DNA from: CAVOXO01 sp963700425
GTDB taxonomy: Bacteria; Actinomycetota; Acidimicrobiia; Acidimicrobiales; Microtrichaceae
Reading direction: 5' to 3'
Length of the DNA stretch: 64,000 nt
Assembly: GCA_963700425.1 (NCBI GenBank)
Contig: CAVOXO010000003.1
Location: forward strand, 744,001 to 808,000
In this document: piece after piece, positions 63,803 to 64,000 of the stretch
Numbering within the stretch: position 1 is the first letter of the stretch
Layout: each line of letters opens with the position of its first letter
Position numbers and translations under genes: made by a program
Notes under the pieces: generated by a model
The model's database searches: none
What the model was told of the DNA's origin: nothing
The model's input: only the letters and a program-made list of their open reading frames with translations

Positions 63803-64000
63803 AGGCTCCGTCGACGAGCGGTGCGACCTCGGTCGCGAAGCGGGCGAGCTGGTCGCACAACTCCTCGGCGCCCCGGGCGCGGAACCTCAGGTGCATCGTG
63901 TTCGCGCCGGCGGCTCGGGCCGCGACGAGGTCGCCGGCGAGCGCCTCGACCGAGTCGAATCGTGCGGGGGGAACACCATCGGGAACCGGGCCGTCGAGGT
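63803..64000 (-). CDS. Luciferase-like monooxygenase (LLM) family protein, C-terminal fragment
   Basis: Only the last ~65 residues are in the window; the gene begins beyond 64000. The tail (DSVEALAGDLVAARAAGANT, then LCDQLARFATEVAPLV) is the usual ending of F420/FMN-dependent LLM-class oxidoreductases. The cofactor cannot be decided from this part. Confidence 0.65.

Noticed and set aside
1..64000. tRNA, rRNA, CRISPR, insertion sequences or prophage genes
   Set aside because: Read for tRNA T-loop patterns, repeat arrays, transposase motifs and phage genes by eye; none found. A computed scan (tRNAscan-SE, CRISPR finder) would settle this.

Overview
This is a high-GC actinobacterial chromosome segment. 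The GC-rich codon use, frequent GTG starts, many GTGA/ATGA stop-start overlaps, apparent leaderless promoters (TANNNT a few bases before the start codon) and gene content (fused branched-chain amino acid transporters, a CYP51 locus, IcmF, a DUF222/HNH protein, alpha-E/ATP-grasp genes) fit Actinomycetota. My guess is class Acidimicrobiia or a close relative; this is inferred from gene content, with no marker gene present. I saw no tRNA, rRNA, CRISPR array, insertion sequence or prophage. The window is nearly all coding: no gap exceeds about 180 bases.

Layout. 1-217: tail of an Asp/Glu racemase/decarboxylase family gene. 243-7571 (minus): a branched-chain amino acid type ABC importer packed into three polypeptides (binding lipoprotein, membrane domain-LivF fusion, LivH-LivM-LivG fusion) behind an alpha/beta hydrolase and a small membrane protein. 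7664-11940 (minus): a heterodimeric ABC exporter with its TetR regulator and operator. 12.0-18.9 kb: VOC protein, YceI protein, M50 protease, fatty acid hydroxylase/sterol desaturase, molybdopterin oxidoreductase, SRPBCC protein and LmbE deacetylase. 19.0-26.8 kb: a coupled operon of two P450s (the second a clear CYP51), ferredoxin, SnoaL-like protein, aldehyde dehydrogenase, SDR, 3-hydroxyisobutyrate dehydrogenase-like protein and an unknown protein, resembling the Mycobacterium tuberculosis cyp51 neighbourhood. 26.8-29.0 kb: adenylate cyclase fused to a degenerate hydrolase domain. 29.1-34.7 kb: circularly permuted ATP-grasp / alpha-E / transglutaminase operon, the set usually linked to the proteasome-like protease Anbu, but without Anbu here. 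34.75-38.85 kb: GH15 glycosidase, zwf and pgl. 39.4-43.1 kb: IcmF with a divergent MarR regulator. 43.2-45.1 kb: YbaK-like protein and a DUF222/HNH protein with a LexA-type box on its start. 45.1-60.7 kb: a polyamine uptake and breakdown locus (FAD oxidoreductase, potABCD, two class III aminotransferases, two aldehyde dehydrogenases, Lrp/AsnC regulator). 60.6-64 kb: GGDEF protein, PF10118-type protein, a glutathione peroxidase with an in-frame UGA at its catalytic position, a small unknown protein, and the tail of a luciferase-like monooxygenase.

Data quality matters. About 45 single-base frameshifts interrupt otherwise well conserved genes. Roughly four fifths are insertions, and they are concentrated at 19.1-20.9, 48.4-51.4 and 58.2-59.1 kb, while 20.85-43.57 kb has none that I found. 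Intact family motifs on both sides of each break, and gene lengths that come back into frame once the indels are removed, point to consensus errors rather than dead genes. I give such genes as one feature over their full extent. The UGA in the glutathione peroxidase is different: it needs no frame correction, lies exactly where selenocysteine sits in this family, and is followed by a hairpin carrying the AGGUCU loop known from E. coli fdhF. I read it as a selenocysteine codon.
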